From Actinoplanes sp. N902-109 (lineage in GTDB: Bacteria > Actinomycetota > Actinomycetes > Mycobacteriales > Micromonosporaceae), in NCBI RefSeq assembly GCF_000389965.1, contig NC_021191.1, forward strand, positions 8,681,501-8,745,500: a stretch of DNA of 64,000 nt, written 5' to 3'. Position numbers and translations under genes: made by a program. Positions 8,276 through 16,499 of this stretch are shown in pieces (the first letter of the stretch is position 1; every line of letters begins with the position of its first letter). Under the pieces are notes generated by a model that worked only from the letters and a program-made list of their open reading frames with translations, was not told the origin of the DNA and did not search any database.

Positions 8276-9052
8276 TCAGCGGTCCGCCCCGGTCAGCACG
8301 GTCAGGGCGGCGGCGTGCAGCCCCGGTGCGGCGGCCAGATAACCGGCGCTGGTGATCTGCCACGGCTTGCCGTCGAGGTCGGTCACCGTTGCGCCGGCCT
8401 CCTGTGCGATGAGGACGGGTGCGATGTGCGAGCGCAGGTTGTCGAACTGCCAGTGCAGGTCGAGGCGTCCGGCGGCGACGTGCGTCAACTGCTGACTGAC
8501 CGGCACGGAGGACCGTACGTAGAGAACGGTTTGCAGCATCGCGGCGATGGCCGTGCCGACCCGCCGGGCACGCGCGGGATCGCGGCTGGGTTTGGCCTGG
8601 CCGGTGCCGGCCAGCGCGACGCTCAGGTCGGTCTTCGCCGAGGCCTGGACCGGCACCCCGTTACGCAGCGCGCCACCTCCGGCGGTGGCCGTGAACAGCT
8701 CGCCCGTCGCAGGGGCGTGGACGACGCCGAGCACCGGCCGGCCGTCGCGAACCAGGCTGACCCCGATGTTCCAGTCGGGCATGCCGTACACCGCGTTGAG
8801 GTTGCCGCCGACCGGGTCGATCACCCACCAGTCGCCGTCCGGCATCGGGCCTTCGGCGTGCTCGTCGGTGGTGAACCCGGCACCGGGCAGGGCCGCGGTG
8901 AGCGCGGGCCGCAGCACATCGACGACCGCCCGGTCGTTGGCCCGCAGCGCCATCATCAGCTCGGACTCGGTCATCGGTCGCAGGTCATGCAGCACGCGGA
9001 GGGCCGCCTCGCGCACTGCTTCGCTGGTTGTTGCCACAAGGCTGCTGGTCAT
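8276..9052 (-). CDS. Inositol monophosphatase-family protein with altered metal-binding motifs
   Basis: This 258-residue protein has the IMPase fold signature: WWVIDPVGGNLNAVYG in place of the usual W-x-IDPLDGTxNFxxG, then ISVSLV-like and GVVHAP strands, and a C-terminal AQEAGATVTDLDG segment. The first Asp of the metal motif is kept, but the second (Asp of LDG) is Gly and the Thr is Asn. The later WDxAA motif is also not recognisable (DNLRSHIAP). Family members dephosphorylate inositol phosphate, histidinol phosphate, fructose 1,6-bisphosphate or PAP. With these changes catalysis is uncertain. It is divergent from lysR across 66 bases. Confidence 0.75.
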   Translation of the reverse strand: MTSSLVATTSEAVREAALRVLHDLRPMTESELMMALRANDRAVVDVLRPALTAALPGAGFTTDEHAEGPMPDGDWWVIDPVGGNLNAVYGMPDWNIGVSLVRDGRPVLGVVHAPATGELFTATAGGGALRNGVPVQASAKTDLSVALAGTGQAKPSRDPARARRVGTAIAAMLQTVLYVRSSVPVSQQLTHVAAGRLDLHWQFDNLRSHIAPVLIAQEAGATVTDLDGKPWQITSAGYLAAAPGLHAAALTVLTGADR

Positions 9053-9086
9053 GCATCTACCCTCGGGGCGGGGAGCGATTAAGTCC

Positions 9087-9094
9087 AGTGCACT
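9087..9094. promoter_or_regulatory. AGTGCACT palindrome in the lysR/IMPase divergent intergenic region
   Basis: The 66-base gap (9053-9118) between the divergent IMPase-like and lysR genes contains the perfect eight-base palindrome AGTGCACT and an AT-richer stretch just before the lysR ATG. LysR-family regulators commonly bind such shared regions, so this is a candidate part of the operator. A match this short could be chance. Confidence 0.25.
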
Positions 9095-9118
9095 CTTGTT
9101 AGGTTACGATTTACCTTC

Positions 9119-10078
9119 ATGCAACTAGACCTGAACCTGCTGACGGTGCTCGACGCGCTGCTGGAAGAGGGCAGCGTGCAGGGCGCCGCGGACCGGTTAC
9201 GGCTGTCCTCGCCTGCGGTCAGCCGCTCACTCGGCCGCATCCGGCGCCTGACCGGCGACGACATCCTCGTGCGCAGCGGGCGGACGATGACGCCCACGCC
9301 GTACGCGCTGGCCGTCCGGGCCCGGGTGGGCGACCTGGTCCGCGAGGCGGCTGCGGTGCTCGCGCCCAGCCGGGAGCTGAACCTGGCCGGCCTCGACCGC
9401 ACGTTCACCTTGCAGTGCCACGACGCCCTGTCCACCGCGCTCGCACCGGCCCTGCTGGCCGCCATCGTCGAGCAGGCACCCGGCGTCCGGCTCCGATTCC
9501 TCGCCGAGCCCGCCTTCGACACCGACGACCTGCGCCACGGCCGCACCGACCTGGAGATCGGGGCGTCCGGCCCGGCCCTGCCCGAATTCCGCTCCGAGAC
9601 CGTCGGACACGACCGCATCGTCGTGGTCCAGCGGCGGGGTCATCCGTACGAACCCCCGCACGACCTCGCCACCTACGCCGCCCAGCCGCACGTGCTGGTC
9701 TCCCGCCGGGGCCGCCTCACCGACGCGGTCGACGACCTGCTGGCCACCCACGGCCTGCAGCGGCGCGTCCTCGCCGCCGTCGGCACAGCCGCCACTGCCA
9801 TGCATCTGATCAGCCGAAGCGACTGCCTGCTGACCGTGCCGGAGGCCATCTGGCGCCCGCTCATCGTCGCCTTCGACCTGGTCACCTCGCCACTGCCGGT
9901 GGTCCTGCCGCAGCCGCCGATCATCTGCAGCTGGCACCAGCGCTACGACTCCGACCCCGCCCACACCTGGCTGCGCAACCAGGTCCGCACCACCCTCACC
10001 GCCCTGACCCGCCCCCAGGTTGCAGCTCGGGTGCAGGGCCTCAGCGGGATCGGGGACGGGCCGACCGGCATTGTGTAG
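9119..10078 (+). CDS. LysR-family transcriptional regulator
   Basis: The N-terminal winged helix is typical of the family: LDLNLLTVLDALLEEGSV, then GAADRLRLSSPAVSRSLGRIRRLTGDDILVR with the recognition helix SSPAVSRSLGRI. The remaining 230 residues form the two-lobe effector-binding domain. The 319-residue length is standard. It is transcribed away from the IMPase-like and reductase genes, the usual arrangement for a LysR regulator and its targets, so it probably controls that pair. The effector is unknown. Its 3' end overlaps the flagellar-type promoter of the next gene (10040-10067). Confidence 0.92.
   Translation: MQLDLNLLTVLDALLEEGSVQGAADRLRLSSPAVSRSLGRIRRLTGDDILVRSGRTMTPTPYALAVRARVGDLVREAAAVLAPSRELNLAGLDRTFTLQCHDALSTALAPALLAAIVEQAPGVRLRFLAEPAFDTDDLRHGRTDLEIGASGPALPEFRSETVGHDRIVVVQRRGHPYEPPHDLATYAAQPHVLVSRRGRLTDAVDDLLATHGLQRRVLAAVGTAATAMHLISRSDCLLTVPEAIWRPLIVAFDLVTSPLPVVLPQPPIICSWHQRYDSDPAHTWLRNQVRTTLTALTRPQVAARVQGLSGIGDGPTGIV
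10040..10067 (+). promoter_or_regulatory. Flagellar-type promoter inside the 3' end of lysR, upstream of fliJ
   Basis: CTCA at 10040-10043 and GCCGACCG at 10060-10067 have 16-base spacing, the same architecture as the other flagellar promoters in the window. The -10 box is weaker (GCCGA kept, last three bases differ). It lies 31 bases before the fliJ start and would restart flagellar transcription after the interruption. Confidence 0.7.
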
Positions 10079-10097
10079 GAGCTTCCTGGGAGGTCTT

Positions 10098-10805
10098 GTG
10101 AATCGGCTGTTCCGGCTTGGCCCCGTGCTGCGGGCGCGGAAAGCGCAGGAGGATGCCGCCCGTGGCGCGGTGATCCAGTCCCGGCAGGAGATCCGGGATG
10201 CGCAGGCGCTGGTCAAACGGCGGCAGCTGGACCTGGCCGGGGCGGATGCGCCGACCGAGGGGACTGCCCGGGCGATGGTCGCGTCGATGGTGGCGCGGCA
10301 GTCGCTGGCGGCGAGCCTGTCCGGGGCGCACCAGATGGTCGACGATGCCGAGGAGCGGACCCGGGAGAAGGTCGCCGAACTGGCCGACGCGGCGAAGCGG
10401 CACCGGGCGGTGGAGATGCTGTCCGAGCGGCACGCCGAGGCGGTTCGCCGGCACGATCTGACCGTCGATCAGAACAACATCGACGAGATCGCCGTGACGA
10501 CCAAGGCCCGTAACACGGCGCGGGGGGTGGACACGGCCGAGGAGCGGGGGAACACCTTGCGTACGGGGGCCGGCTCGGTCGCGGACCGGCTGTCGGCCGC
10601 CGGGCGGGCAGCGGCCGAGCGGGAAGGCATCGCCCGGGAGACTGCGAACACCGTGGCGGCGCAGCGGCCGCAGATCGACCTCGCCGATGCACGGCAGGCC
10701 ATCGACGCCGTACGGGATCGGCTGTCGCTTGTCGCTAAGCGCCCCGCCGAAGCGGCCGAACTCGATGACGAGGGCAACTCCGACGAGGACCACGGGAGCC
10801 GCTGA
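10098..10805 (+). CDS. fliJ: FliJ-like coiled-coil flagellar export protein
   Basis: The 235-residue protein begins NRLFRLGPVLRARKAQEDAARGAV, matching the FliJ opening (F-x-L-x-x-V-L-x-x-R-x-x-x-E), and is then almost entirely charged helix. In well-studied systems FliJ is the central stalk of the FliI ring and recycles chaperones. It is longer than the usual ~150 residues because of an extra charged C-terminal part (EAAELDDEGNSDEDHGSR). The GTG at 10098 has GGGAGG five bases upstream. The frame is open further upstream, but only through lysR sequence. The stop overlaps the next start (TGATG). Confidence 0.8.
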   Translation: MNRLFRLGPVLRARKAQEDAARGAVIQSRQEIRDAQALVKRRQLDLAGADAPTEGTARAMVASMVARQSLAASLSGAHQMVDDAEERTREKVAELADAAKRHRAVEMLSERHAEAVRRHDLTVDQNNIDEIAVTTKARNTARGVDTAEERGNTLRTGAGSVADRLSAAGRAAAEREGIARETANTVAAQRPQIDLADARQAIDAVRDRLSLVAKRPAEAAELDDEGNSDEDHGSR

Positions 10806-11821
10806 TGTTGGGCGTTCAGGGTGTCATGTCGCGAATCTCCGAGCTGAAGACGCAGCTCGGTCTCAACCCGCCGACCACGGACACCACGGACGCCGCCACC
10901 GGCACCACCGGCAGCAAAGGCACCACCGGCACCAGGGCCGGCTCGGGCCAGACCTTCGCCTCCGCCCTTGCGGGCGCCACCGGCGGCACCGCCACCAGCA
11001 GCAGTGCCGTCACCGGGCAGGACGTGGTCGCCGCCGCGAAGAAGTACCTCGGCACCAAGTACGTGTTCGGCAGCACCAACCCGGCCAAGGGGCTGGACTG
11101 TTCGGCGCTGGTGCAGCGGGCGTACGAAGATCTCGGTGTCGACCTGCCGCGCACCTCGGGTGCGCAGGCCAGGGCCGGCACCAGGGTCGACGGGCTGGCG
11201 AACGCGCAACCGGGCGACATCCTGGCGTTCGACTCGCCGGTCGATCACGTCGCCCTCTACCTCGGCGACAACAAGATGATCGCGGCGCCCAAACCCGGCG
11301 ACCACGTCAAGATCCAGTCCGTGTACGAAACCCCGACGCACATCCGCCGCGTCATCGGCACCCCAGCCGCAACCGGGGCGACCGCCACCGCCGCCGCCGT
11401 GCGCCCCGCCAGCCTGCAGAACTCGGGCTCGCTCGCGGGGGTTCCGTACGCGGACATGTTCGTCAGAGCCGGCGCCAAGTACGGCGTCTCCCCCAAGCTG
11501 CTCGCCGCAGTGGCCAAGGTCGAGTCGGGCTACAACCCCAAGGCGGTCAGCAAGGCCGGCGCCCAGGGGTTGATGCAGCTGATGCCGGCCACCGCGCGCG
11601 GGCTCGGGGTGCAGGACTCGTTCGACCCGCAGCAGGCCATCAACGGCGCCGCGAAGCTGCTGTCCAGCAACTTGAAGGAGTTCAAGTCGCTGCCGCTGGC
11701 GCTGGCCGCCTACAACGCGGGCGGCGGCAACGTGCACAAGTACGGCGGCATCCCGCCGTTCGCCGAGACGCAGGCGTACGTGCCGAAGGTCCAGAAGGCG
11801 CTCAAGGCCCTCGGCGGCTGA
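10805..11821 (+). CDS. lytA: Flagellar peptidoglycan hydrolase: NlpC/P60 endopeptidase fused to a lytic transglycosylase
   Basis: Two wall-cutting domains are joined in 338 residues. After a Thr/Gly-rich leader (about 22-70) comes an NlpC/P60 domain with catalytic Cys99 in GLDCSALVQRAY and the His in DHVALYLG. After a linker comes an SLT domain (about 215-338) with the catalytic Glu in AKVESGYNP and the motifs GAQGLMQLMPATA and LALAAYNAGGGNV. It probably opens peptidoglycan for the rod, the job of FlgJ in other bacteria. A. missouriensis has a gene called lytA in its flagellar cluster; I transfer the name by position and role. No signal peptide is seen, so it may leave through the flagellar export gate. 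Confidence 0.9.
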   Translation: MLGVQGVMSRISELKTQLGLNPPTTDTTDAATGTTGSKGTTGTRAGSGQTFASALAGATGGTATSSSAVTGQDVVAAAKKYLGTKYVFGSTNPAKGLDCSALVQRAYEDLGVDLPRTSGAQARAGTRVDGLANAQPGDILAFDSPVDHVALYLGDNKMIAAPKPGDHVKIQSVYETPTHIRRVIGTPAATGATATAAAVRPASLQNSGSLAGVPYADMFVRAGAKYGVSPKLLAAVAKVESGYNPKAVSKAGAQGLMQLMPATARGLGVQDSFDPQQAINGAAKLLSSNLKEFKSLPLALAAYNAGGGNVHKYGGIPPFAETQAYVPKVQKALKALGG

Positions 11822-11859
11822 GCTGTTCCTCCTCCGGCCCGGCCAAGAAAGGCAGCAGC

Positions 11860-14499
11860 ATGTCCAGTTCCGTCACCGGCCCCGACCGCCGGCCCGTAGC
11901 TGACGCCGGCCGTCGTACCACCGCCGGCTCCTCCGGCGGCGGCGAGGCGTTCGGGTCGGCGCTGTCAGCCGAGCTCGACCGGGCCCCGACGGACCCGCAC
12001 CTGGACGCCGGTCGCCCCGCCGACCGCCGCATCGAGCAGGACCGGCAGGCCCGGACCGAACAACTTCTCGAGCGTACGGCGGCCAAGTACCGCGCCGACG
12101 TCACGCAGGACAACCGTGCTCAGCTGCAGGCCGCCCAGAACCGCTCGCTGCAGCTGCGCGCGGCCGAGAACCGGGCCATCGCCTCGGCGGGATCCGACCG
12201 CGCGATCACCGACCACACCAGGGCGGATGCGGCTCAGTCCCGGGCCGACGCCGACCGATCCCGCGCCGACGCCGGTCGCTCCCGCCTCGATGCCGAGCGA
12301 TCCCGGGCCGACGCCGAGCGATCCCGGGCCGACGCTGCCCGGTCCCGCTTCGATGCCGAACGCGCCCGGGCCACCGCTGACCGCTCCCGCCTCGACGGCT
12401 CACGGGCCGGGGCTGAGCGTTTGCGCCCCGGCGACGGGCGGGCCGAAGCCGACCGCCCGCGCGCGGATGGACCGGGAGACCGGGGGCGGACCGCCGGGCA
12501 ACCGGGCTCCGACCGAGCCGCTGCCGACGACCGGTTTTCGGCCGGCCGAGCCGCCGACGATCGAGTTGCTGCCGACCGGGCCGATGACCGATCTTCGGCC
12601 GACCGGGCCGACGACGACCGTCTTTCTGCCGACCGGGCCGCTGCCGGGCAGACCGCCGGCGAGCGGGCCGCAGTCGACCGCGCCAAGCACGGCCGGGCCG
12701 AGTCGGCCGCGTCCGGCACCGACATCACCAGCTCCGACGACATCGGACACCCGCAGGCCGGCGCCGAGGGAACGGGGCGTACGGAAGACCGGCAAGGCAC
12801 CGCGACCGAGCAAGCCGCAGCGGACCAAACCGCGGCCGGCCAGGGCGCAGCGGCAGATCAGCCGGCAACCGCGCAAGCCGCAGCCGGACAAGCCGCGCAA
12901 GCCGCTGCCGGACAAGCCGCGCAAGCCGCTGCCGGGCAAGGTGCCGGGTCGAGCGCTGCCGCCGCCGCGGACGCAGCAGCCGGTGGGCCCGCCGCGATCG
13001 GACCGGGCCGGGCGACGAACCCCAAGATCCTCGGCCGCGCGCAAGACCGGCCGCAGTTGCCCGGCGAGCTCCGGGCCGCGATCACCGCCGACACCACGTC
13101 CGCCGCCATCACCGCGGACACCGCAGCCGCCGCGATTACCGCCGGCACGGCAACCACCAGCACCGCCGACCCGGCCGCAGCTGCCATCACCGGCACTGCG
13201 CGCGGCGCGATCGGGTCCGGAACGGCGCAGCTCGCCCTGACCGGCGGCGAGGCAACCGCCGGGGCCGCCGCAGTCACCGGCACCAACACAGTCACCGGCA
13301 CCAACACAGCCGCCGCTGCAAACGCAGCCGCTGGGACCGCCGCAGCCGCCGCTGCAAACGCAGCCGCCGGGGCCGCCGCTGCAAACGCAGCCGTCGGGGC
13401 GAACGGCGCTACCCCGACCGCAGGGCCGAGCAACCCGGGCGCGGCGCAGGCCGCCGCCTGGGCGCAGGCGGAGGCCCGGGCAAGCGCCCAGGCCGCCGCG
13501 GCCCCGCCCCCGCAGATCTCGCTCGCTCCGGCCAGTGCGGTCCAGACCGCTGTGACGCAGGCCGACGCCGTGGCGCAGGCCGAGGCAGCGCTGGCCCGGC
13601 AAGGCATCGGCATTCCCGGTGCGGGGACGACCGCCACCGGCCCGGTACCCCCCGGGCTGCCCGGGTCGGCGTCGACCGATGCCGCTCAGGCGGTGGCGGC
13701 GGGCGTCGGTACGGGGTCGGCCGCGGCCGGCGTACCCATCGGTCCGGGTTCGGCCGCCGCGGTGAGCGCGACCGCCGCAGCCGACCTGGCCAGCACCGCC
13801 GAGGCCGCGCTCCATGCCGACACGGCAGCCACAGCTCCCCCGCCGGCCACCGCGCCGGTGGGCGATCAACCGCCGACCCCGCCCGGTCAGCCCGGTGCGG
13901 ACGGTACGGCCGGGCAGCAGGCCGGTGGGCAACAGCCCGGGCAGGGCGAGCCGGGCACCGGTGGCCGGCCGGGCTTCGGCCTGCCGGGCCAGGATCTGCC
14001 GATCGGCGTCACCGCTGCCGGACCCGCCGCCCCGGTGAGCACCGTGGCCCCGCCACCGCCGGCGCCGCCGCTGCCTGGCCCGGTCGCCATGCAGCTGGCC
14101 ACCCGGATCACGCCGCTGCGGCTGGAAGCCGACGGGGTGCACCGGCTGACCGTCAACCTGCACCCGGTCGATCTCGGTCCGGTCCAGGTGGTCGCGGAGA
14201 TCCGCAACGGTGAGATCAACCTGCAGCTGTCCAGCTCGACCGATGCGGGGCACGACTCGTTGCGCGACTCGCTCGACCAGCTGCGCCGCGAGCTGGAGCA
14301 GTCCGGCTTCGCCAACACCAACCTCGACCTGCGGCAGGGATCGCAGCAGGAGCAGGCGCGTCAGCAGTTCGCGTTCCTCAACAACGGCAGCGGCGGTGGG
14401 CGTACGGGAAACGGGGACGGCGCTGTCGCACCGGCCGAAGTGGCACCGCCGGCGCCCGCGCGCACCACTGGCAACAGTTTGCTCGACGTCGAGGCGTAA
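11860..14499 (+). CDS. fliK: Flagellar hook-length control protein FliK, very long and repeat-rich
   Basis: Only the last 140 residues look like ordinary FliK: ATRITPLRLEADGVHRLTVN, then LHPVDLGPVQV (the Flg_hook LxPxxLGxVxV motif), then a helical EQARQQF tail. FliK measures hook length during export and switches substrate specificity through FlhB. At 879 residues it is more than twice the usual size. Residues about 120-190 are a seven-residue Ala-Asp-Ala-x-Arg-Ser-Arg repeat, followed by Asp/Arg-rich, Ala/Gln-rich and Ala/Asn-rich stretches, presumably the disordered ruler. The ATG at 11860 follows AAAGG by seven bases. The frame is open far upstream, but that part only shadows lytA and fliJ. 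Confidence 0.88.
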   Translation: MSSSVTGPDRRPVADAGRRTTAGSSGGGEAFGSALSAELDRAPTDPHLDAGRPADRRIEQDRQARTEQLLERTAAKYRADVTQDNRAQLQAAQNRSLQLRAAENRAIASAGSDRAITDHTRADAAQSRADADRSRADAGRSRLDAERSRADAERSRADAARSRFDAERARATADRSRLDGSRAGAERLRPGDGRAEADRPRADGPGDRGRTAGQPGSDRAAADDRFSAGRAADDRVAADRADDRSSADRADDDRLSADRAAAGQTAGERAAVDRAKHGRAESAASGTDITSSDDIGHPQAGAEGTGRTEDRQGTATEQAAADQTAAGQGAAADQPATAQAAAGQAAQAAAGQAAQAAAGQGAGSSAAAAADAAAGGPAAIGPGRATNPKILGRAQDRPQLPGELRAAITADTTSAAITADTAAAAITAGTATTSTADPAAAAITGTARGAIGSGTAQLALTGGEATAGAAAVTGTNTVTGTNTAAAANAAAGTAAAAAANAAAGAAAANAAVGANGATPTAGPSNPGAAQAAAWAQAEARASAQAAAAPPPQISLAPASAVQTAVTQADAVAQAEAALARQGIGIPGAGTTATGPVPPGLPGSASTDAAQAVAAGVGTGSAAAGVPIGPGSAAAVSATAAADLASTAEAALHADTAATAPPPATAPVGDQPPTPPGQPGADGTAGQQAGGQQPGQGEPGTGGRPGFGLPGQDLPIGVTAAGPAAPVSTVAPPPPAPPLPGPVAMQLATRITPLRLEADGVHRLTVNLHPVDLGPVQVVAEIRNGEINLQLSSSTDAGHDSLRDSLDQLRRELEQSGFANTNLDLRQGSQQEQARQQFAFLNNGSGGGRTGNGDGAVAPAEVAPPAPARTTGNSLLDVEA
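12223..12411 (+). repeat. Nine tandem 21-bp units inside fliK
   Basis: Nine consecutive 21-base units (12223, 12244, 12265, 12286, 12307, 12328, 12349, 12370, 12391) encode a heptad repeat ADAxRSR: ADAAQSR, ADADRSR, ADAGRSR, LDAERSR, ADAERSR, ADAARSR, FDAERAR, ATADRSR, LDGSRAG. Units drift towards the 3' end. The reading frame is preserved throughout, as expected for slippage-prone coding DNA. Confidence 0.9.
12871..12942 (+). repeat. Three tandem 24-bp units inside fliK
   Basis: Three units of 24 bases (starting at 12871, 12895 and 12919) differ by only a few bases and encode AQAAAGQA twice and AQAAAGQG once. A further 18-base direct duplication encoding VTGTNT lies near 13275-13310. Confidence 0.85.
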
Positions 14500-14514
14500 T
14501 CGCCGAAGTCGGGG

Positions 14515-14542
14515 CTAAGTGAATCGGCGACCCGGCCGAACC
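14515..14542 (+). promoter_or_regulatory. Flagellar-type promoter upstream of flgD
   Basis: CTAA at 14515-14518 (one change from CTCA) and GCCGAACC at 14535-14542 are 16 bases apart, in the 84-base gap between fliK and flgD and 41 bases before the flgD start. Confidence 0.7.
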
Positions 14543-14583
14543 TGAAGTGCGAAGGCCACCAACGCCTACTTCAGGAGGGCCGC

Positions 14584-15144
14584 ATGACCTCGCCGATCAA
14601 CGGAAGCGTCAGCAACGCGTACGACGACAAGACCGCTCGCGCCACGTCGACGTACACGAACGGGACGACGACGAACGCCGGCAAGAGCAAGTCGGTCGCC
14701 GACCAGGACACGTTCATGAAGCTGCTGGTGGCCCAGTTGAAGTACCAGGACCCCAGCAACCCGGCCGACTCGACCCAGTTCCTCGCGCAGACCGCGCAGT
14801 TCACCCAGGTCGAGAAGCTCGGGCAGATCGCCGACATGCTGCAGGCCCAGCAGCTGATCGGCGCCAGCGCACTGGTCGGCCGCACGGTCACGTACCAGGA
14901 CGCCGACGGCACCAGCCAGACGGGCGTCGTCACCAAGACGAAGCTGAACGGAGACAGCGAACCGACGCTCGTGGTCGGGAACATGGATGTGGAGCTGTCC
15001 AAGGTCACGGAAGTCCAGCAGCAGGCGACGGCGGCACCGGCAGCAGCACCGCCGGCCACCACCGCGCCTACCGCGGCCGCTCCGGCACCCGCGCCGGAGA
15101 CCGCCGCCACCTCCGATGATTCCGCTACCACGAAGGACAACTGA
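14584..15144 (+). CDS. flgD: Flagellar hook capping protein FlgD
   Basis: FlgD forms the scaffold cap under which hook subunits assemble. The N-terminal half holds the family signature: DQDTFMKLLVAQLKYQDPSNPADSTQF followed by AQTAQFTQVEKLGQ. A short beta-rich part follows (LVGRTVTYQDADG). The C-terminal 40 residues are a low-complexity Ala/Pro/Thr tail in place of the fuller FnIII-like domain of longer homologues. The 186-residue protein is three bases upstream of flgE and follows its own promoter. An upstream AGGAGGGCCGC supports the ATG at 14584. Confidence 0.95.
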   Translation: MTSPINGSVSNAYDDKTARATSTYTNGTTTNAGKSKSVADQDTFMKLLVAQLKYQDPSNPADSTQFLAQTAQFTQVEKLGQIADMLQAQQLIGASALVGRTVTYQDADGTSQTGVVTKTKLNGDSEPTLVVGNMDVELSKVTEVQQQATAAPAAAPPATTAPTAAAPAPAPETAATSDDSATTKDN

Positions 15145-15147
15145 CCT

Positions 15148-16317
15148 ATGCTGCGTTCCCTCTTCTCCGGCATCAGCGGCCTGCGCGCCCACCAGCAGAT
15201 GATGGATGTCACCGGCAACAACATCGCCAACGTGAACACCACCGGTTACAAGTCCAGCCAGACCGTCTTCCAGGACACCCTGTCGCAGATGGTCAACGCG
15301 GCCGGTGCCCCGCAGAACGGCGCGGGCGGCACCAACCCGGCCCAGGTCGGCCTGGGGGTGCGCACCGCGAGCATCAACGCCAACTTCAGCCAGGGCGCCG
15401 CGCAGACCACCGGCAAGGCCGGCGACATGATGATCCAGGGCGACGGCTTCTTCGTGGTCAAGAGCGGCGGTGAATCGGTCTACACCCGGGCCGGCTCGTT
15501 CACCTTCGACGCCAACGGCTCGCTGACCACGCCCAACGGCCAGATCGTGCAGGGCTGGTCGGCCGACACGAAGGGGACGGTCAACACCGCGGGCGCGCCC
15601 GGCAACATCAAGCTGCCGATCGGCATCAGCCTGGCGCCCGAGGCGACCACCAAGTTCACCCTGACCGGCAACCTGTCGTACGAGGCCCCGGCCGACGCCA
15701 CCAGCGCCAAAGTGATCCCGATCCCGGTGGTCGACGCGAACGGCGCGTCCAGCACGCTCAACGTCACGCTGACCAAGACCGGGCCCACCGAGTGGACCGC
15801 GTCGACGCCCACCGGCACGCCGGTGCCGATCAACTTCACGAACGGCAAGCCGGACACCAACACGATCCAGATCGACGGTTTCGACGTCGACATCCACGAT
15901 CTCACCCACTACAGCGGCAACACCGAGGCCCGCGTCAGCGCGTCCGACGGTTCCGCGGCGGGCATCCTGAGCTCGTACACGGTGTCGAACACCGGCCAGA
16001 TCGTCGGCGTGTTCTCCAACGGCCTCAAGCAGTCGCTGGGGCAGCTGGCGCTGGCCAACTTCAACAACGTCAACGGTCTCGAGAAGATCGGTGACTCGAT
16101 GTTCCGCAGCACGGTCAACTCGGGTCTGGCCCAGGTCGGCGCCGCCGGCTCGGCCGGTCTCGGGCTGATCACCTCGGGCGCGCTGGAGATGTCGAACGTC
16201 GACCTCGCGCAGGAGTTCACCAACCTGGTCATCGCCCAGCGTGGCTTCCAGGCCAACAGCCGCATCATCACCACCAGCGACGAGATCCTCCAGGAACTCG
16301 TGAACCTCAAGCGCTGA
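15148..16317 (+). CDS. flgE: Flagellar hook protein FlgE
   Basis: FlgE polymerises into the hook, the universal joint. The 389-residue protein has the axial-protein N terminus MLRSLFSGISGLRAHQQMMDVTGNNIANVNTTGYKSS and the C-terminal LAQEFTNLVIAQRGFQANSRIITTSDEILQELVNLKR, both diagnostic. The conserved hook/rod core (GDGFFVV, YTRAGSFTFDANG) lies between. It follows flgD by three bases. No flgF, flgG, flgK or flgL is present in the window. Confidence 0.97.
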   Translation: MLRSLFSGISGLRAHQQMMDVTGNNIANVNTTGYKSSQTVFQDTLSQMVNAAGAPQNGAGGTNPAQVGLGVRTASINANFSQGAAQTTGKAGDMMIQGDGFFVVKSGGESVYTRAGSFTFDANGSLTTPNGQIVQGWSADTKGTVNTAGAPGNIKLPIGISLAPEATTKFTLTGNLSYEAPADATSAKVIPIPVVDANGASSTLNVTLTKTGPTEWTASTPTGTPVPINFTNGKPDTNTIQIDGFDVDIHDLTHYSGNTEARVSASDGSAAGILSSYTVSNTGQIVGVFSNGLKQSLGQLALANFNNVNGLEKIGDSMFRSTVNSGLAQVGAAGSAGLGLITSGALEMSNVDLAQEFTNLVIAQRGFQANSRIITTSDEILQELVNLKR

Positions 16318-16337
16318 CGCCCCTAGCACCGGCCGGA

Positions 16338-16377
16338 GCCGGGACGGACCTCACGGTCCGCCCCGGCTTCTGCTTTT
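16338..16377 (+). terminator. Rho-independent terminator after flgE
   Basis: Arms 16338-16350 and 16355-16367 form a 13-bp stem with one mismatch around a TCAC loop. A T-rich run (TTCTGCTTTT) follows. It closes the flgDE unit 20 bases after the flgE stop. Confidence 0.85.
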
Positions 16378-16414
16378 CCGGGCGCGCTCGCACCCGGAAT
16401 GCGACCGGGGCGCG

Positions 16415-16443
16415 CTCAGCGGCAACCAAAACCAAGCCGAAAC
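16415..16443 (+). promoter_or_regulatory. Flagellar-type promoter upstream of flbD-motA-motB-fliL
   Basis: CTCA at 16415-16418 and GCCGAAAC at 16436-16443 are separated by 17 bases. The -10 box is identical to the one ahead of flgB. It lies between the flgE terminator and the flbD start at 16500. Confidence 0.8.
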
Positions 16444-16499
16444 GACTAGTGACGGGCCACGGATGGCCCACCAGCCCACAGACGCCAAGGACGGAAGTC

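Noticed and set aside
10020..10097. Upstream extension of fliJ to base 10020
   Set aside because: The added residues lie within lysR and over the promoter, and the ribosome site GGGAGG fits GTG 10098.
12223..12942. Possible CRISPR-like or minisatellite array
   Set aside because: Repeats are contiguous with no spacers, multiples of three, and kept in the fliK reading frame, so they are coding repeats.
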